Part shown: piece after piece, positions 21,495 to 28,441 of the stretch
Position numbering within the stretch: the stretch's first letter is position 1
Layout of the letters: each line of letters begins with the position of its first letter
Assembly (NCBI RefSeq): GCF_014385105.1
Contig: NZ_JACRTE010000016.1
Location: forward strand, 1-36,875
DNA: 36,875 nucleotides
Reading direction: 5' to 3'
Source of the DNA: Qingrenia yutianensis
GTDB taxonomy: Bacteria > Bacillota > Clostridia > UMGS1810
Made by a program: the position numbers and the translations under genes
The notes under the pieces: model-generated
Told to the model about the DNA's origin: nothing
Database searches by the model: none
What the model saw: only the letters and a program-made list of their open reading frames with translations

Positions 21495-23165
21495 TTATTT
21501 CTTTTTGTTGTCTTTCTCGCGGAGTTCAACACGTCTGATTTTACCGCTGATTGTTTTCGGAAGTTCGTCCGCAAATTCGATTATTCTCGGATATTTATAA
21601 GGCGCGGTGGTGCGTTTAACGTGATTTTGCAGTTCTTTCACAAGCTCATCCGACGGGGTATATCCCTTTGCAAGAACGATTGTAGCCTTAACAACCTGAC
21701 CGCGGATTTCGTCGGGAACAGCGGTGATTGCAGTTTCAAAAACGGCAGGGTGCTCCATAAGCGCCGATTCAACCTCAAAAGGTCCTATGCGGTAACCCGA
21801 GCTTTTGATAACGTCGTCAACACGTCCCACATACCAGTAAAAACCGTCCTCGTCACACCATGCAAGGTCGCCTGTGTGATAGTATTTGCCGTCGAGAACC
21901 TCTTTTGTCTTTTCCTCATCATAAAGATAACCCGAAAATACGCCTATCGGTGCGCCGTCCGACATATCGAACACGATTTCGCCCGTCTGACCGGGGTCGC
22001 AAACCTCGCCCTCGTCGTTAAGGAGATATGCCTTGTAATAAGGCGACGGCTTACCCATTGAGCCTGTGTGCGGAGTTTCCCATTTATAAGTAGCAAGCGA
22101 AAGACACGATTCTGTCTGACCGAATCCCTCGTAAAGTTTCAATCCCGTAGCCTCGAGGAATTTTTTGTAAACCTCGGGGTTGAGCGCCTCGCCGGCGGTG
22201 GTGCAGTGGGTGAGGGACGACAAGTTGAATTTCGTCAAGTCTGCTTTGATGAAAAATCTGTAGATTGTCGGGGGAGCGCAGAAAGTTGTTATCTGATATT
22301 TTTCAACCATTTTGAGCAAATCAGACGGCTCAAAACGACTGCTGTAATCGTAAATAAATATGCCCGTGCCGGCTATCATCTGACCGTAAAGCTTGCCCCA
22401 AACCGCTTTTCCCCAGCCTGTGTCGGCGACGGTGAGATGGAGTCCGTCGTCTTTAACGTTGTGCCAGTATGCCGCAGTGGGAATGTGTCCGAGAGGATAA
22501 GCAAAGTTGTGGCAAACCATCTTCGGCTCGCCCGTTGTGCCAGATGTAAAATACAAAAGCATAGTGTCTTTAACGCTTGTTTTTTCGTCGCCAGTCGGAC
22601 GCTCGAATACGTCGGACGCAGCCTCAACTCCTTTTTCAAAGCTGTGCCAGCCCTCTTTTTCTCCGCGGTCAACCACGATTGCTTTAACCGTGGGCGACTC
22701 CGCCAAACTGTCCTCAATGTGTTTTGTCACAACGTCGTCGTCGGCGCAGACAATCATTTTAATTTTTGCACTGTTGCATCGGTAAACAACGTCTTTTTTT
22801 GTTAAAAGATGCGTCGCCGGAATGGTTACCGCGCCGAGCTTGTGCAGTGCGATTATAGAAAACCAAAATTCATAATGGCGTTTCAAAATGAGCATAACCA
22901 TATCGCCCTTTTTGATGCCCAGACTTTTGAAATAATTTGCTGTTTTGTTTGTATATTTTGACAATTCGCCGTAGTTGAATTTTCTTTCTCTGCCCTCGTC
23001 GTCGCACCACACAAGTGCCTGTTTTTCCGGGCAGATACGCGCATATTCGTCCACAACGTCAAAGCCGAAATTAAAATCGTCGTTATATTTTAAATTGTAA
23101 TTTTCGTAAAAATCTTCGTAACTGTCAAATTCTGTTCTGTCTAAAAATTTATTCAATAAATTCAT
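21495..23165 (-). CDS. AMP-forming acyl-CoA synthetase (acetyl/medium-chain acyl-CoA ligase family)
   Basis: 556 residues of the ANL adenylate-forming family. Motifs are the P-loop YFTSGTTGEPKMV, YEGFGQTE, YHTGDLAWCDEDGF, the hinge GRVDDVIKSSGYRIGP and the C-terminal catalytic lysine in KTISGKIRR. It would activate a carboxylic acid with ATP and couple it to CoA. The shorter form and GFGQTES resemble medium-chain or acetyl-CoA synthetase-like archaeal/clostridial enzymes rather than Acs; substrate unknown. I start at ATG 23165 (MNLLNKFLDRTEF) with GAGGAG 9 bases upstream. An upstream TTG touches that site. It is in an operon behind the XRE-cupin regulator. Confidence 0.92.
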   Translation of the reverse strand: MNLLNKFLDRTEFDSYEDFYENYNLKYNDDFNFGFDVVDEYARICPEKQALVWCDDEGRERKFNYGELSKYTNKTANYFKSLGIKKGDMVMLILKRHYEFWFSIIALHKLGAVTIPATHLLTKKDVVYRCNSAKIKMIVCADDDVVTKHIEDSLAESPTVKAIVVDRGEKEGWHSFEKGVEAASDVFERPTGDEKTSVKDTMLLYFTSGTTGEPKMVCHNFAYPLGHIPTAAYWHNVKDDGLHLTVADTGWGKAVWGKLYGQMIAGTGIFIYDYSSRFEPSDLLKMVEKYQITTFCAPPTIYRFFIKADLTKFNLSSLTHCTTAGEALNPEVYKKFLEATGLKLYEGFGQTESCLSLATYKWETPHTGSMGKPSPYYKAYLLNDEGEVCDPGQTGEIVFDMSDGAPIGVFSGYLYDEEKTKEVLDGKYYHTGDLAWCDEDGFYWYVGRVDDVIKSSGYRIGPFEVESALMEHPAVFETAITAVPDEIRGQVVKATIVLAKGYTPSDELVKELQNHVKRTTAPYKYPRIIEFADELPKTISGKIRRVELREKDNKKK

Positions 23166-23209
23166 TGGTAACAACTCCTCAAAAAAGTAAAATAATGTAA
23201 AATTTCAAA

Positions 23210-23770
23210 CTAATCGTTCAAAATAATAGCCAAAAATTTGGCTTTTTTGCCGTCCAATGCTTTCATACCGTGCATATAAACGGAATTGAAATAAATAGAG
23301 TCGCCTTCCTCTAAAATGTTGTCCTTGCCGTTGACACGGATAAGGAGCTTGCCCTCAAGGACATAGTTAAATTCCTGACCGGGGTGCGAATTTTCGTGAA
23401 GAGGCTCATCATCGGGCGTAACGGGAACTTCAACCGTAAACGGCTCGATTTGCTTTTTTGAAAAGTTGTAGGCAAGATTGTGATATTTATACTGCTCTCG
23501 GCGGAAAACCTCAAGACCTTTGCCTTTTTTAACAACCTGAAAAACGCGAAGTTTAGGAGCTTCTCCCGATAAAATCTCGGTTAAATCAACCTTAAAATAG
23601 GATGCGATTTCGTAAAGCATACTTACGGGAATATCGCACACACCTTCCTCATATTTTGCGTAATCTTCGCCCGAAAGCTTGAGATGCTCTGCCATTTCGG
23701 TAATGGAAATGTCCGAAATCTCCCTCAATTCCTTAATCCTCTGTGAAATAAGCTTAATTTGTTCTGACAT
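23210..23770 (-). CDS. XRE-family transcriptional regulator with C-terminal cupin domain
   Basis: 186 residues. The N-terminal helix-turn-helix (residues about 8-62) contains RIKELREISDISITEMAEHL and YAKYEEGVCDIPV. The C-terminal cupin has PLHENSHPGQEFNYVLEGKL and GDSIYFNSVYMHGM, which probably senses a small ligand. The start is ATG 23770 (MSEQIKLIS) with AAAGGAG 10 bases upstream; a longer frame upstream has no such site. This regulator type is commonly paired with AMP-forming ligases in Clostridia, and here it is the first gene of that operon. It likely controls its own promoter, where an inverted repeat lies at 23811-23828. Confidence 0.9.
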   Translation of the reverse strand: MSEQIKLISQRIKELREISDISITEMAEHLKLSGEDYAKYEEGVCDIPVSMLYEIASYFKVDLTEILSGEAPKLRVFQVVKKGKGLEVFRREQYKYHNLAYNFSKKQIEPFTVEVPVTPDDEPLHENSHPGQEFNYVLEGKLLIRVNGKDNILEEGDSIYFNSVYMHGMKALDGKKAKFLAIILND

Positions 23771-23810
23771 ACCGTTAAAACTCCTTTCTCCAAAAATAAT
23801 TTTTAAAAAA

Positions 23811-23828
23811 TATGCCAAAGTTCGCATA
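23811..23828. promoter_or_regulatory. Candidate operator of the XRE-cupin regulator
   Basis: The inverted repeat TATGC-N8-GCATA lies just downstream of the -10 element of the minus-strand promoter at 23835-23862. Repressor binding here would block transcription. The role is inferred only from position. Confidence 0.4.
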
Positions 23829-23834
23829 TCAAAT

Positions 23835-23862
23835 ATTATATACCCAAATTTTCGCGTGTAAA
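23835..23862 (-). promoter_or_regulatory. Promoter for the XRE-cupin / acyl-CoA ligase operon
   Basis: On the minus strand: TTTACA (23862-23857), a 16-base spacer, then TATAAT (23840-23835). Confidence 0.55.
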
Positions 23863-23876
23863 ACAGAAAAAGTATA

Positions 23877-23904
23877 CAAAAAAAGTCTGCCAAAGCAGAC
23901 AATT
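23877..23904 (-). terminator. Terminator after rimM
   Basis: GTCTGC, loop of four, GCAGAC, then seven Ts on the minus strand. It begins right after the rimM stop and ends the ylxM-ffh-rpsP-khpA-rimM operon. Confidence 0.85.
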
Positions 23905-23906
23905 TT

Positions 23907-24407
23907 CTACATAAGTCCCTCGGGGACGGTCACCCTGACTTTTTTTCCGTCAAGGTCGATTTCGTTTACAACGCTTTTGAGCGCAGGCAAAAGAAGGTCT
24001 TTTTTACCCTCGGCTTTGATGATATACACATCTGCACCGCCGGCGGTTATAACGTCGGCTATTTTGCCCAAAAATGCCTCGTTTTCGTCGAAAACGTCAA
24101 GACCTATAAGGTCGGCAACAAAAAACGTGCCGCTGCCAAGAGAGGGCATAGTGTCCTTCCTGACGTACAAAACGCTGTTTTTAAGCTTTTCGGCGCACTC
24201 TATTGTGTCAACGCCCTCAAGCTTTAAAATAACGTTGTCCTTTTGATATTTAACGTTTTCTATAAGGTATCTTTTTTCGTCCTTGCCGTAAACGAAATTT
24301 ATTTCCTCAAAAATTTCGGGATAATCCGCCCACGGAACAACCTTGACCTCGCCTTTAAGACCTCTTGTATTCACAATTTTTCCTATTTCAAGATAAAGCT
24401 GTTCCAC
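23907..24407 (-). CDS. rimM: Ribosome maturation factor RimM
   Basis: 166 residues. The N-terminal RimM beta-barrel begins LEIGKIVNTRGLKGEVKV, and the C-terminal PRC-barrel shows LIGLDVFDENEAFLGKIADV and LLLPALKSVVNEIDLDGKKV. It helps assemble the head of the 30S subunit together with S19 and S13. The start is GTG at 24407 with AAGGAG 10 bases upstream; the nearby ATG is in another frame. It is the last gene of the operon. In most Firmicutes trmD follows, but here the gene is followed by a terminator and trmD is located upstream of ylxM. Confidence 0.95.
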   Translation of the reverse strand: MEQLYLEIGKIVNTRGLKGEVKVVPWADYPEIFEEINFVYGKDEKRYLIENVKYQKDNVILKLEGVDTIECAEKLKNSVLYVRKDTMPSLGSGTFFVADLIGLDVFDENEAFLGKIADVITAGGADVYIIKAEGKKDLLLPALKSVVNEIDLDGKKVRVTVPEGLM

Positions 24408-24437
24408 GGCGCATTTTCTCCTTTTTTAAGAATAATA

Positions 24438-24668
24438 CTATTGAACAATATCAACAATAACGCGTTTGTCCTCTTTGCTTGACGCCGCTTTGATAATTGT
24501 TCTTATCGACTTGGCAATTCTGCCCTGTTTGCCGATAACCTTGCCCATATCGTCGTCGTTTACGCGAAGTTCGTAAACAACGCTGTTTTCGCCGTCAACC
24601 TTTGTAACCGAAACATCTTCGGGGTGGTCAACGAGAGATTTTGCAAGAAATGCGAGTAATTCTTCCAT
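24438..24668 (-). CDS. khpA: KH-domain RNA-binding protein KhpA (YlqC)
   Basis: 76 residues: a single type-II KH domain with the GKQG loop in MGKVIGKQGRIAKSIRTII. Members bind RNA, often with KhpB/Jag, and influence cell size and division in Gram-positives. I choose the ATG at 24668 (MEELLAFLAKSLVDHPEDV), which has GGAG six bases upstream; an ATG four codons earlier sits directly on its own purine run. It lies between rpsP and rimM, its classic place. Confidence 0.92.
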   Translation of the reverse strand: MEELLAFLAKSLVDHPEDVSVTKVDGENSVVYELRVNDDDMGKVIGKQGRIAKSIRTIIKAASSKEDKRVIVDIVQ

Positions 24669-24734
24669 AGTGAACTCCATTCCGCCGTAAAAACTACGGC
24701 AAAAATCACTTATTTGCTCAATTTTGACACAAAA

Positions 24735-24980
24735 TTATTTAATGATACCGCTTTTTTTGAGCAAGCTTTTAACTGTGTCTGTGGGTTGAGCACCGTTGCC
24801 AATCCATTTTGCGGCTTTCTCACCGTCAATTTTAATTGTGCCGGGGTCTGTGTTGGGATCGTATGTGCCGATTTCCTCGATAAATCTGCCGTTTCTGGGA
24901 TATCTCGAATCAGCAACAACAACACGGTAGAAAGGAGCTTTCTTTGCGCCCATTCTTCTCAAACGAATTTTAACTGCCAT
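24735..24980 (-). CDS. rpsP: 30S ribosomal protein S16
   Basis: 81 residues: MAVKIRLRRMGAKKAPFYRV, then VVADSRYPRNGRFIEEIGTY and YDPNTDPGTIKIDGEKA. This is unmistakable S16, which stabilises the 5' domain of 16S rRNA. The start ATG at 24980 has ACGGAGGTG about 9 bases upstream; an upstream frame extension lacks such a site. The operon order is ffh, rpsP, khpA, rimM, with 50 bases to ffh. Confidence 0.97.
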   Translation of the reverse strand: MAVKIRLRRMGAKKAPFYRVVVADSRYPRNGRFIEEIGTYDPNTDPGTIKIDGEKAAKWIGNGAQPTDTVKSLLKKSGIIK

Positions 24981-25030
24981 TTTAAATTTCACCTCCGTAA
25001 AAATTTTTAACAATTTATATTTAACGCAAT

Positions 25031-26368
25031 TTACCTAAACATAGGCCCTAATCCGCCGAAACCGCGTTTCAGCTTTTTCGGATTGCTAAATTGTTTCATA
25101 AGTTTTTGCATCTGCACAAACTGTTTCAAAAGGAGATTAACCTCCTGAACCGTTGTACCGCTGCCGTTTGCAATTCTCTGCTTTCGGCTCGAATTTATGA
25201 TTTCGGGTTTCTGACGCTCTGCCGGCGTCATAGCCTGAATTATCGCCTCAATATGTCCCATTTTTTTCTCGTCAATCTGCGCGGAAGAAAGCGCTTTTGA
25301 ATTGACGCCGGGCATCATTGAGAGAATGTCCTGCATTGAACCCATTTTCTTTATCTGACCGAGCTGATTTAGATAATCGTTAAGGTCGAACGACTGCTCG
25401 CGTATTTTCTTTTCGAGTTCCGCCGCCTGTCTTTCGTCAAATGCCTGCTGTGCCTTGTCGATAAGCGTCAAAACGTCGCCCATACCCAAAATTCGTGATG
25501 CCATACGGTCGGGATGGAAAGGCTCCAAATCGGTAAGCTTTTCGCCCATACCGGCAAATTTTATCGGCTTTCCTGTAACGGCTTTTACCGAAAGCGCCGC
25601 ACCGCCTCTTGTGTCACCGTCAAGCTTTGTGAGAACAACGCCCGTAATGTCAAGCTGCTTATTAAAGCTTTGCGCAACGTTTACCGCGTCCTGACCTGTC
25701 ATAGCGTCAACCGTGAGAAGAATTTCGGACGGCTCAACCGCGGATTTGATGTTTTTAAGCTCCTCCATAAGCTCTTCGTCAATATGGAGTCTGCCTGCCG
25801 TATCTATAATAACAACGTCATTTGCATTTTGCGACGCGTGCTCCAGCGCCTTTTTCGCGATAAACACCGCATCGGTGCTTTCGTCAATGGAAAAAACGGG
25901 AACACCAAGCTGTTCGCCCACAACTTTAAGCTGTTTTTTCGCCGCCGGACGGTAAACGTCTGCCGCAACGAGAATGGGGCGCTTGCCCTGTTTTTTCAAA
26001 AATCCGCCGATTTTCGCGCTGGACGTGGTTTTTCCTGCGCCCTGCAAGCCCACCATCATAATAACGGTGATTTTGCGCGAAAAATCAAGTTTCGCGGTTT
26101 CTTTTCCCATAAGAGCGCAAAGCTCGTCGTTTACAATTTTTATAACCTGCTGTCCCGGCGTGAGGCTTTCGAGAACGTTTTGTCCGAGCGCCTTTTCTGA
26201 TACGCCGTTTATGAAATCTTTAACAACTTTAAAGTTAACGTCCGCCTCAAGGAGCGCGCGTTTAACCTCTTTCATAGCTTCTTTTAAGTCGGCTTCGGAG
26301 ATTTTTCCTTTTCCGCGAAGCTTTTTAAAAACAGAACCGAGTCTGTCCGCCAAGCTTTCAAATGCCAA
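25031..26368 (-). CDS. ffh: Signal recognition particle protein Ffh (SRP54)
   Basis: 445 residues. N domain (residues 1-85), then the GTPase G domain with GLQGAGKTT, DTAGRLH, TKLDGDTRGGA and the ALSVKA insert. The methionine-rich M domain (about 300-445) has SMQDILSMMPGVN and SGTTVQEVNLLLKQF. It binds 4.5S RNA and signal peptides and docks with FtsY. The usual N-terminus MAFESLADRL starts at a TTG at 26368, which has AAGGGG 8 bases upstream. A GTG three codons earlier overlaps that site and is a poorer choice. Confidence 0.97.
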   Translation of the reverse strand: MAFESLADRLGSVFKKLRGKGKISEADLKEAMKEVKRALLEADVNFKVVKDFINGVSEKALGQNVLESLTPGQQVIKIVNDELCALMGKETAKLDFSRKITVIMMVGLQGAGKTTSSAKIGGFLKKQGKRPILVAADVYRPAAKKQLKVVGEQLGVPVFSIDESTDAVFIAKKALEHASQNANDVVIIDTAGRLHIDEELMEELKNIKSAVEPSEILLTVDAMTGQDAVNVAQSFNKQLDITGVVLTKLDGDTRGGAALSVKAVTGKPIKFAGMGEKLTDLEPFHPDRMASRILGMGDVLTLIDKAQQAFDERQAAELEKKIREQSFDLNDYLNQLGQIKKMGSMQDILSMMPGVNSKALSSAQIDEKKMGHIEAIIQAMTPAERQKPEIINSSRKQRIANGSGTTVQEVNLLLKQFVQMQKLMKQFSNPKKLKRGFGGLGPMFR

Positions 26369-26382
26369 GCATACCACCCCTT

Positions 26383-26709
26383 TCAGAGGTACAGAATTTC
26401 TGACAATCTATTTGAAATTTCCAAAATATCGGTATAATTTTTGTCCTGTGCGATTTTTTTAAGTTTTTCTGTTTCAAAATTTAGCCTTTCGATTTTTTCG
26501 GTGAGTTTCAAATTTTCTTCAAGCTTTGTAAGCTCGTCCTCACCGCGTTTTATCGCGTCGCGCACACCCTGGCGCGTGATGCCGAAATTATCGGCTATTT
26601 CCGCAAGCGACAAATCCTCGTTATAATATAAATCAAGCATCTGTGCGGTGCGGTCGGGGAGAACCTTTCCGTAAAAATCAAGAAGGTATCCGAAATTCAA
26701 ATTTTTCAA
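26383..26709 (-). CDS. ylxM: YlxM-like helix-turn-helix protein (SRP operon, UPF0122)
   Basis: About 108 residues. FGYLLDFYGKVLPDRTAQML followed by YYNEDLSLAEIADNFGITRQ and GVRDAIKRGED is the sigma-70 region-4-like fold of YlxM, which accompanies ffh in Firmicutes. The remaining 50 residues are a charged coiled-coil-like helix. The start is uncertain: no ATG fits, and TTG at 26709 (followed by KNLNFGYLL) has AGGA 9 bases upstream. A TTG six codons earlier is the alternative. It lies 14 bases before ffh. Confidence 0.88.
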   Translation of the reverse strand: MKNLNFGYLLDFYGKVLPDRTAQMLDLYYNEDLSLAEIADNFGITRQGVRDAIKRGEDELTKLEENLKLTEKIERLNFETEKLKKIAQDKNYTDILEISNRLSEILYL

Positions 26710-26730
26710 AAAAATCAATCCTGACAAAGC

Positions 26731-26764
26731 AAAAATAGGTGTAAAGCAAAAAACTTTACACCAT
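26731..26764 (-). terminator. Terminator after trmD
   Basis: GGTGTAAAG / CTTTACACC stem (26739-26762) followed on the minus strand by TATTTTTG. It separates trmD from the ylxM operon, though leaky read-through could feed the latter, because no separate promoter for ylxM is evident. Confidence 0.8.
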
Positions 26765-26789
26765 ATTGTAATACATTTTTACAAAAATG

Positions 26790-27488
26790 TCAAGACATTT
26801 TTTCAATAAATTTTTCATACATATCGGGACGGCGCAGCTTTGTTTCTTCAAGCGACTTTTCAAACCGCCATTTTTCAATTTTTTTGTGGTCGCCCGAAAT
26901 CAGAATTTCGGGCACTTTTTTACCCAGAAATTCGGGAGGGCGCGTGTATTGCGGATACTCCAAAAGTCCGCTGTAATGCGACTCGTCCGAGAACGACTCC
27001 TCGCAGGAAAGTACACCGTCAAGCATACGGCACACCGCGTCTATAACCACCATCGCGGGAATTTCTCCGCCGGTTAACACATAGTCGCCGATTGAAATTT
27101 CCTCGTCCACAATTTCGTCGATAATGCGCTGGTCGACGCCTTCATAGTGACCGCATAAAAGCACAATATTCTTTTTTTTCGCAAGCTCTTTTGCCTTGTC
27201 CTGCGTGAAAACCGCGCCTTTGGGCGAGAGATAAACGGTGTGAGGCTTGTTTTCGTATTTTTCGGCAACCGAATTGTACGCGCCGTAAATGCACTGGGGC
27301 ATCATAACCATACCCTGACCGCCCCCGTAGGGATAGTCGTCCACGCGGTTGTGCTTGTTGCCCGAAAAATCACGGATATTTGTAAAGGAAAACTCCACAA
27401 TTTTGTTTTTCACCGCGCGCCCGATAATGCTTTCGTTTAAAATGTTTGTGAACATCTCGGGGAAAAGCGTTAAAATGTCAAATTTCAT
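26790..27488 (-). CDS. trmD: tRNA (guanine37-N1)-methyltransferase TrmD
   Basis: 232 residues. The SPOUT knot core is LLCGHYEGVDQRIIDEIVDE followed by ISIGDYVLTGGEIPAMVVID. The N-terminal MKFDILTLFPEMF and the YGGGQGMVM segment are diagnostic. It methylates G37 of tRNAs with a G36G37 context, using S-adenosylmethionine. The C-terminal domain (HYSGLLEYPQYTRPP onward) is complete. The start ATG has AGAGG 8 bases upstream, and that site overlaps the last codons of ilvN, which implies co-transcription with acetolactate synthase rather than with rimM. Confidence 0.97.
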   Translation of the reverse strand: MKFDILTLFPEMFTNILNESIIGRAVKNKIVEFSFTNIRDFSGNKHNRVDDYPYGGGQGMVMMPQCIYGAYNSVAEKYENKPHTVYLSPKGAVFTQDKAKELAKKKNIVLLCGHYEGVDQRIIDEIVDEEISIGDYVLTGGEIPAMVVIDAVCRMLDGVLSCEESFSDESHYSGLLEYPQYTRPPEFLGKKVPEILISGDHKKIEKWRFEKSLEETKLRRPDMYEKFIEKMS

Positions 27489-27491
27489 AAA

Positions 27492-27989
27492 TCATACCTC
27501 TATAGTTTTGCGGCCGCGCTCGATTGAAATTGTACCCGTGCGCACCATTTCGATTTTGCCCATTTTTTCCACCAAAGCCAGAAACGACGCGATTTTGTCG
27601 GTCGTTCCCGTGATTTCCACCGTCACCGTGTCGGGGGCAACGTCTACGATTTTACTGCGGTAAATTTCGGAAAACTGCAAAATTTCCTTGCGCTCGTCAC
27701 TGCCAATACCGCTTATTTTAATGAGCGCGAGTTCACGGCATACCGTTTCGGTTGACGTAAGGTTTTTTACCTTTATAACGTCAATCAGCTTGTTGAGCTG
27801 TTTTATAAGCTGTTCAAGCGTGTAGTCGTCGCCGTTCGCAATGATTGTTATGCGCGAAATGTCCTTGTTTTCGGTTGTTCCCACCGCGAGCGAGTCGATG
27901 TTAAATCCGCGCCGTGAAAACAGCGCCGTCACCTTTGTGAGTACGCCTGCCTTGTTCGATACCAGAACAGATAGTATGTGCTGCTGCAT
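27492..27989 (-). CDS. ilvN: Acetolactate synthase small (regulatory) subunit
   Basis: 165 residues: the N-terminal ACT domain HILSVLVSNKAGVLTKVTAL, RRGFNIDSL and the second regulatory domain. The length matches IlvN/IlvH. It binds valine and adjusts the activity of the large subunit. The start ATG at 27989 has CGGAGTG upstream. It is separated from ilvB by about 450 bases occupied by a structured repeat, which is unusual because the two are normally adjacent. Its stop overlaps the ribosome binding site of trmD. Confidence 0.95.
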   Translation of the reverse strand: MQQHILSVLVSNKAGVLTKVTALFSRRGFNIDSLAVGTTENKDISRITIIANGDDYTLEQLIKQLNKLIDVIKVKNLTSTETVCRELALIKISGIGSDERKEILQFSEIYRSKIVDVAPDTVTVEITGTTDKIASFLALVEKMGKIEMVRTGTISIERGRKTIEV

Positions 27990-28012
27990 TTTTTATCACA
28001 CTCCGTTTAGGA

Positions 28013-28222
28013 TTTTAAAATTTTTGTTCTATATCAAAAACATAAAATATGTTATATTACTGATTTGCTCCGCAGGGGCACTTTTAGAGTAAAAGTGCCG
28101 CAAAAGCGCGGGGGTTCCGATTCCCCCGCACCCCTAAACGGCTTGGGGTTCCACCCCAAGACCCCTTACGACAATCAAATCATCCAAACAACAGATTATC
28201 GAAAATAATTTTTAAACAAAAA
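28013..28222 (+). repeat. Structured interspersed repeat, copy A
   Basis: Nearly identical over about 200 bases to 36659-36875. The core has three hairpins: GGCACTTTTA/TAAAAGTGCC (28077-28099), GCGGGGG/CCCCCGC (28108-28129, loop TTCCGATT) and CTTGGGG/CCCCAAG (28142-28160, loop TTCCA). The linker ACCCCTAAACG joins hairpins 2 and 3. No coding capacity is seen. Confidence 0.9.
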
Positions 28223-28251
28223 CCGAAAACAAACCGTCCGCCGAAAAATTA

Positions 28252-28370
28252 ACGTTTACAGAACGGGTCAAGGGCAGAGCCCTTGTCGTTTAGGGGTGTG
28301 GGGGAATCGAAACCCCCACGCTTTTCCCACCGCTTTTACGCTAAAAGCGGAGAAAAGCGGAGCAAAAGAA
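28252..28370 (-). repeat. Structured interspersed repeat, diverged inverted copy B
   Basis: On the minus strand the same three hairpins occur in the same order with changed but paired bases: CCGCTTTTA/TAAAAGCGG (28330-28350), GTGGGGG/CCCCCAC (28298-28319) and CAAGGGC/GCCCTTG (28269-28285). The ACCCCTAAACG linker is conserved. Together with copy A it fills most of the ilvB-ilvN gap. Confidence 0.8.
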
Positions 28371-28441
28371 AAAATAACAATAACCTGTTTTTGATATGAT
28401 AAGATAATTTAAAATCTAAAATCGGGATTGTAAGGCGAACC

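Noticed and set aside
24396..24411. parS-like CTGTTCCACGGCGCAT at the rimM start
   Set aside because: Only the left arm matches; the right arm is not palindromic, so it is probably coincidental.
28013..28370. CRISPR array or tRNA gene in the ilvB-ilvN gap
   Set aside because: There are only two inverted, diverged units with no regularly spaced short repeats. The T-arm-like hairpin lacks acceptor, D and anticodon arms.
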